Below, one piece after another: positions 59,780 through 64,000 of a stretch of DNA of 64,000 bases; position 1 is the first letter of the stretch; each line of letters begins with the position of its first letter. Origin of the DNA: RPQJ01 sp963746325 (lineage in GTDB: Bacteria; Pseudomonadota; Gammaproteobacteria; Steroidobacterales; Steroidobacteraceae); the NCBI GenBank assembly GCA_963746325.1, contig CAVVBC010000003.1, positions 62,001-126,000 of the forward strand. Direction: 5' to 3'. Made by a program: the position numbers and the translations under genes. A model generated the notes under the pieces. The model ran no database searches and was not told the origin of the DNA. It saw only the letters and a list, made by a program, of their open reading frames with translations.

Positions 59780-60934
59780 TGACTGCATTTGTCGCTGTGG
59801 TGGCGTTGATGGTGCTCGCCGCCATCGCACTGCTGGTTTATCCGCTCGTGGGTCCGGCTCCTGTCGCCGCGAAGGGCGAGCCCGTCCCGCCCAAGGCGGC
59901 GCCGCTGGCGTTCGCTCTCGCCGTTGCGGTGGGTCTCGGGGCCGTCGCCGTGTATTCGCAAGTCAACAACTTTCCCTGGGATAACCCGACCACGGCTCAG
60001 CCGCTGCCCCCGGGCCACGAAGGGCTGGGGACCGGCGGTTCGATGGACGAAGTCGCGGCGACGCTCGAAGCGCGCCTGCAGAAGGAGCCGAACGATCTCG
60101 AGGGCTGGCGCATGCTGGGGCGCACGTACCTGGTGTCGGGCAACGCCGCGAAGGCAGCCTCTGCCTACGAGAAGGCGAACTCGATTTCGCCGCAGAAGGA
60201 CATGGGCCTGTTGCTGGACCTGGCCGAGGCCCTGGTGCTGACCGACGATCCGGCGGCACAGCCGCGCGCCAAGGCCATCATCGACGAGGCCCTGGCAGAC
60301 GACGCCGACAACCAGAAGGCGCTCTGGTACCAGGGCGTCATGGCCGTGCGGGCTGGCGACAACGAGACTGCCAAGCGCAACTGGAGCAAGCTCCTCGATG
60401 CCAATCCGCCGCCCGAGATTCGCGAAGTGATCGCCAGCCAGTTGCGCGAACTCGGCGTCGACGTGCCCGCCGGCCCTGGCGCAGGCCCTGTCGCGCCCGC
60501 CATGGCAGCCAACGGCGCTGCTCCCCCGGGCGCAGGCATGGGTGGCGGGGCATGGGTGGTGGCATGGGCGGCGAGGTCGCGCCGAAAGGCCGCACCGTTC
60601 GCATCAGCAGTAAAGATCGACCCCAGCATCGCCGTCCAAGCTCCAGCCTGGCGTGCCGTTGTTCGTCGCTGCGCGTGAGCCGGGCATACCGGGTCCGCCG
60701 ATCGCTGCGACGCGCATCTTGAGCGACGAGCTGCCGGCTACGGTCGTGCTGAGCGACGCCAACACCATGATCGCCGGACGCGACCTTTCGTCGGTGAACG
60801 ACGTCGAGATCGTTGCGCGCGTGGCCTTCGGCGGCACGGCCGTCACTGCCAGCGGCGACCTCATCGGCCGCGCCGTGCAGAAGAAGGGCGGGGCAGAGGA
60901 ACTGGAAGTCGTCATCAACCAGGTCCAGCCCTGA
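59779..60934 (+). CDS. ccmI: Cytochrome c maturation TPR protein CcmI, frameshifted in the Gly/Met-rich linker
   Basis: Two membrane spans at the N-terminus (VVALMVLAAIALLVYPLVG; AFALAVAVGLGAVAVYSQV), then TPR repeats (LEGWRMLGRTYLVSGNAAKA; DNQKALWYQGVMAVRAGD). The frame is lost between about 60545 and 60640, in a GGCATGGGTGG repeat tract, and resumes with PLFVAAREPGIPGPPIAATR to TGA at 60932-60934. The last part matches the CcmI periplasmic domain that binds the apocytochrome C-terminus. The start ATG 59779 is three bases inside an in-frame GTG. Last ccm gene. Confidence 0.88.
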
Positions 60935-60935
60935 G

Positions 60936-61871
60936 GTGCCGTCCCGCACGGTCCAGCTACGACTGACGCAGCTGCCGTCGGGACTTGCGAGTTACCCGCG
61001 GGTATTGCTCACGCGCCGCCCGGACATCCTGACGCTGTCCGAGCCGGCGGAGTTCGAGGTGCGGCTCGACGGCGTGGTCATCGAGCCCGGCAACGTTTCC
61101 CGCTATGCCTCCGTCTGCGCGTTCGATGCGTCCGACGTCCGCAACGGCTACGTGCCGATCACCTACCCGCACGTGCTGGCCATGCCGCTGCACCTGCGCA
61201 TCATGGGGCACAGTGCGTTTCCGTTGCGTCCCATGGGCCTGATCCACGTCTCCAACTCGATCACCCAGCCACGCGCCCTCGAAGCGGGCATGACGGTCAA
61301 CCTGGTCGTGGCAGCGCGCAATTACCGCAAGACCGATGCGGGCCTGCTGTTCGACATGGTCACTGACGTGATGCGTGCGGGCCAGACGATCTGGCGCGAG
61401 ACGTGCGTGTTCCTGTCGCGCTGGCCCGACTCGGTGCAGCGCACCGGCGGGCGCCCGCCGCGTCCGCCCAAGGCACCGAAAGACGCGCAGGTGCTGACGG
61501 AGCTCGATGTCGACCAGGAACGGGCGTGGAAATACGCGCGCGTGTCCGGCGATTTCAACCCGATCCACCTCAACGATCGCGCGGCGCGATTCTTCGGCCT
61601 GCGCGGGGCGATTTCGCACGGCATGTGGTCGCTCGCGCGCAGCCTGGCGGAGAGGCCGCTCGACGCGGGTCCCTCCGACGCGCGGCTCGAGACGCATTTC
61701 CTGACGCCGGTGCAGTTGCCAGCGCGCGTCAACATCAAGCAATGGCTGGACAACGGCCAGTCGAAGCGCGCGATGTGCGACGTGCGCACCGGTCGCGTGC
61801 ACATGTTCGCTTTCTGGACCAGCACCCAGGACGACGCAGTCGCTGCGCCGGAGAGCGTCAGCGGGGCCTGA
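60936..61871 (+). CDS. MaoC-domain acyl dehydratase
   Basis: A 311-residue protein. The C-terminal half is a MaoC hot-dog domain with the hydratase motif YARVSGDFNPIHLNDRAARF, where Asp and His are the catalytic pair, then GLRGAISHGMWSLA. The N-terminal half (MPLHLRIMGHSAFPLRPMGL; LEAGMTVNLVVAARNYRKTD) looks like a second, inactive hot-dog fold. It is probably an enoyl-CoA hydratase of beta-oxidation or polyhydroxyalkanoate supply. The start GTG 60936 follows the ccmI stop directly. The last 14 bases overlap the convergent BON gene. The substrate is unknown. Confidence 0.85.
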   Translation: MPSRTVQLRLTQLPSGLASYPRVLLTRRPDILTLSEPAEFEVRLDGVVIEPGNVSRYASVCAFDASDVRNGYVPITYPHVLAMPLHLRIMGHSAFPLRPMGLIHVSNSITQPRALEAGMTVNLVVAARNYRKTDAGLLFDMVTDVMRAGQTIWRETCVFLSRWPDSVQRTGGRPPRPPKAPKDAQVLTELDVDQERAWKYARVSGDFNPIHLNDRAARFFGLRGAISHGMWSLARSLAERPLDAGPSDARLETHFLTPVQLPARVNIKQWLDNGQSKRAMCDVRTGRVHMFAFWTSTQDDAVAAPESVSGA

Positions 61872-62398
61872 CCACCAGCACGTTGTCGACGCCTTTCACG
61901 CCGTCGATGCCCGCCGCGATCTGCCCGGCCTTGGCTTTCATCGCCTCCGACGCCACGTAGCCCGCCAGCTGCGTCACGCCGGCGCGGGTCTCGACGTTGA
62001 TCTGCAGGCTCTTCACGTCCGCAGCGTCCATCAGCGCGGCCTTCACCTTGCCGGTGATGAGGCTGTCGTCGAGTTTCGTGCCCATCGAGGTCGACAGGCG
62101 CGATGGCCACGTTGTTGACGACCTTCGTCACACCTTCCACGCCCTGGGCCACCTTCGTTGCCGCAGCCTTCTCGGCCTCGGAACTGGCGAAGCCACTGAG
62201 CTGCACGACTCCCTGCTGGCTGTCCACGTTGATGCGGGTGCCGCTGGTGTTGCGGTTGTCGAGCAGGGCGGCCTTGATGGTGGCAGCGATGTAGCCGTCG
62301 TTCGCGCCCTGGGCAAGGGCAGGACCGGCCACGCCGGAAACGACCGCCCACACCGCCAGCAGTGGCAGGGCGAGACGCAGGCGGCAAACAGTCGACAT
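61858..62398 (-). CDS. Periplasmic protein with two BON domains (OsmY-like), one frameshift
   Basis: A Sec signal peptide (LALPLLAVWAVVSGVAGPAL-AQ) is followed by two BON domains: GYIAATIKAALLDNRN to VTKVVNNVAI, and GTKLDDSLITGKVKAALMD to GVDNVLVVRPR. The frame shifts near 62095; removing one G in GTCGACC gives VAIAPVTSMGTKLDD and joins the domains. The corrected length is about 179 residues. OsmY-type proteins act in the periplasm under osmotic or envelope stress and bind phospholipid. It converges on and slightly overlaps the MaoC gene. Confidence 0.85.
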
Positions 62399-62495
62399 GG
62401 ACGGGAACTCCGGACGAGGGCAGGTGGGCGCCAGGCGACCAGTGTAATCGACCTCCGCGGTGGAAACGCCGCACGCTGCGTGTGATCATGGTCGG

Positions 62496-63286
62496 ATGAC
62501 TCCTACACGCGTGCTGCCGCTCGCAGGCAGCTGCAATTTTCGCGACTGCGGTGGCTACGAGACGACGCAAGGCACGCGCGTGCGCTGGGGCCGGTTGTAC
62601 CGGTCCGGCCTGATGAGCGGGCTTGCGCCGCAGGCCACCGCGCAAGTCACCGCGCTCGGACTGCGGGCGGTATGCGACCTGCGCCGCAACGCCGAGCGCG
62701 CCCTGCATCCCAATCCCGATTTCGGCGACCGCGTGCGGCGCTTCGAGTGGGACACGACGACCGAATCGTCACCCATCCGCGACCGCGCCTTCGCCGGCAC
62801 GGACGCAGCCGATGTGGCGCATGCCGCGATGATCGAGATGTACGAGCAGTTGCCCTTCAAGCTGCAGTCGCGTCTCGCGGGCGTGTTCGCCGCCCTGGAC
62901 CATGCAGCGCGACGGCGCGACCATCGTCCACTGCATGGCGGGCAAGGACCGGACGGGGGTTGCGATCGCACTCGTGCTCGCGGCGCTCGGCGTGCGGCGC
63001 GAGGCGATCATCGAGGATTACGTCCTCACCAACAGCGCGGTCGACCTCCGCGCGCAGCTCGTCGGACGCCGCGCGGCCGGCGCAGGGCTGGCAGCGTCGG
63101 GCGACTCGCTGCTCGCGCTGTCGCCCACGGCACTCGAGGCGGTGCTGGCGGCCCGGCCCGAGTACCTGTCGGCGAGCTTGCGGTCGATCGAGGCCCGCTG
63201 CGGCTCGATGGCCGGCGTACCTGCGTGACGAACTCGCCGTGACCGAGCCGACGCTGCGGCAATTGCGCGAATCACTGACCGAATGA
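62496..63286 (+). CDS. Tyrosine/serine protein phosphatase (Tyr_phosphatase3-like), two frameshifts
   Basis: The active-site signature is HCMAGKDRTGVAIAL (HCxxGKDRTG), typical of bacterial tyrosine/serine and lipid phosphatases of this family. SCNFRDCGGYETTQGTRVRW and YRSGLMSGL form the N-terminal family block. The frame shifts near 62905 and 63212; removing one base at each gives DHMQRDGATIVHCMAG (or close) and GSMAAYLRDELAVTEPTLRQ. The corrected length is about 262 residues. It stands alone between the divergent BON gene and the peptidase. Confidence 0.85.
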
Positions 63287-63340
63287 AAGCAAACGACGGA
63301 CTCATGCGAATGGCAACAGCAGACCAGGCGCCGCAATTCC

Positions 63341-64000
63341 GTGCGGCCGGTGCAGCGACTGACGGGCCTGCTGTGCGGGCTCCTGTGCGGTTTGCTCTTC
63401 GCCCACGGGGCGGCACAGGCCGGGCTGCCCGAGCCGCAGGACATTCCGTATCCCGGAGTGATCGGGTTGCACGTGGACGCCACTGACCTCGCGCACCGGG
63501 TGTTCCGCGTCACGGAGACCGTGCCGGTCAGCCGGACCGGGTCCGCGTGACGCTGCTGTACCCGCAATGGCTGCCCGGCAACCACTCCCCGACCGGACCG
63601 ATCGACAAGCTGGCGGGCCTGCTGATTCGCGGCAACGGCGGCGACCGCATCGAGTGGCGGCGCGACGCCACGAACGATGCATGCGTTCCACGTGGACGTG
63701 CCAGCCGGCGTCAGCCAGCTCGACCTGCAGTTCGAGTACGTCACGCCCACGGACACCAGCCAGTGGCGTGTCGTGATGACGCCGGACCTGCTGAACCTGC
63801 AGTGGGAAAAGGCCCTGCTGTACCCGGCCGGGTATTACGTGCGCCAGATCCCGGTGAGACGCGTCGATCGAACTGCCTGCCGGCTGGCAGTTCGCGACCG
63901 CGCTGCGGGGCGCGCAGCGCACCGGCGACACCGTGCAGTTTCGCCCGGGCCTCGCTCGAGACAGTGGTCGATTCACCGCTCTTTGCCGGCGCCCATTACC
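63341..64000 (+). CDS. M61 family peptidase (glycyl aminopeptidase-like), N-terminal part, several frameshifts
   Basis: The gene runs off the right edge. A signal peptide (LLCGLLCGLLFAHGAAQA) is followed by IPYPGVIGLHVDATDLAHRV, then, after indels near 63530-63545, VTLLYPQWLPGNHSPTGPID. Further breaks lie near 63680 and 63855, each followed by more family sequence (FHVDVPAGVSQLDLQFEYVT; MTPDLLNLQWEKALLYPAGY; LPAGWQFATALRGAQ). This matches the N-terminal domain of M61 peptidases; the zinc-site HExxH lies beyond the window. The start is unclear; GTG 63341 or an upstream ATG at 63304 in another frame is possible. Confidence 0.75.

Overview
The window is GC-rich (roughly two-thirds G+C by eye), densely coded chromosomal DNA of a heterotrophic proteobacterium. 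A gammaproteobacterium near the Xanthomonadales, Nevskiales or Steroidobacterales is the best guess. It rests on a System I cytochrome c maturation operon in the order ccmABCDEFGHI, on a DUF6090-type protein, and on intergenic palindromes of a type I recall from those groups. The assignment is inference; no rRNA or strict phylogenetic marker lies in the window.

Positions 1-36.8 kb form a methylated-amine / one-carbon region. A partial MttB-type methyltransferase (1-689) is followed by a dimethylglycine/sarcosine dehydrogenase paralogue (839-3256). A GbdR-like regulator (3844-4875, minus) is divergent from an operon of a second paralogue, soxBDAG and a BCCT transporter (5070-14196). A convergent operon (20711 to 14208, minus) encodes a second MttB-type methyltransferase and two more dehydrogenase paralogues. 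Divergent from it are a betaine-aldehyde-dehydrogenase-like gene, the aerobic cobaltochelatase genes cobS and cobT, a GFA-type protein, a zinc-type alcohol dehydrogenase and a GcvA-like LysR regulator (20930-27693). After a carboxylesterase/SDR pair come an MFS transporter, an FAD oxidoreductase, a choline-dehydrogenase-like GMC oxidoreductase and folD (30321-35591). Next are fdsD, fdsA, fdsB and fdsG for NAD-dependent formate dehydrogenase (36580-41732, minus). Together they suggest choline -> betaine aldehyde -> glycine betaine -> dimethylglycine -> sarcosine -> glycine, with released C1 units oxidised through methylene-THF (FolD) and formate dehydrogenase to CO2 and NADH. No Rieske-type betaine demethylase (GbcAB) is visible. 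The two MttB-type proteins are candidates for the first demethylation, and cobST supplies an adjacent corrinoid link.

Positions 41.9-47.6 kb hold two GST genes, a DUF6090-type membrane protein, three very small proteins, tRNA-Leu(UAA), a diguanylate cyclase and a GntR/FCD regulator. Positions 47.7-53.9 kb hold a leucine-degradation operon: isovaleryl-CoA dehydrogenase, MaoC hydratase, CitE-like lyase, and methylcrotonyl-CoA carboxylase beta and alpha subunits. It has the gene content of the mycobacterial Rv2498c-Rv2502c locus rather than of a classical liuABCDE operon. Positions 54.0-60.9 kb are ccmABCDEFGHI, followed by a MaoC-domain protein, a two-BON-domain periplasmic protein, a tyrosine/serine phosphatase and the start of an M61 peptidase.

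About forty single-base indels break reading frames that otherwise continue with conserved residues. Nearly all those I worked through are one-base insertions. This looks like residual sequencing error, so the affected genes are given as single CDSs spanning the breaks. It limits confidence in exact ends of the broken genes.
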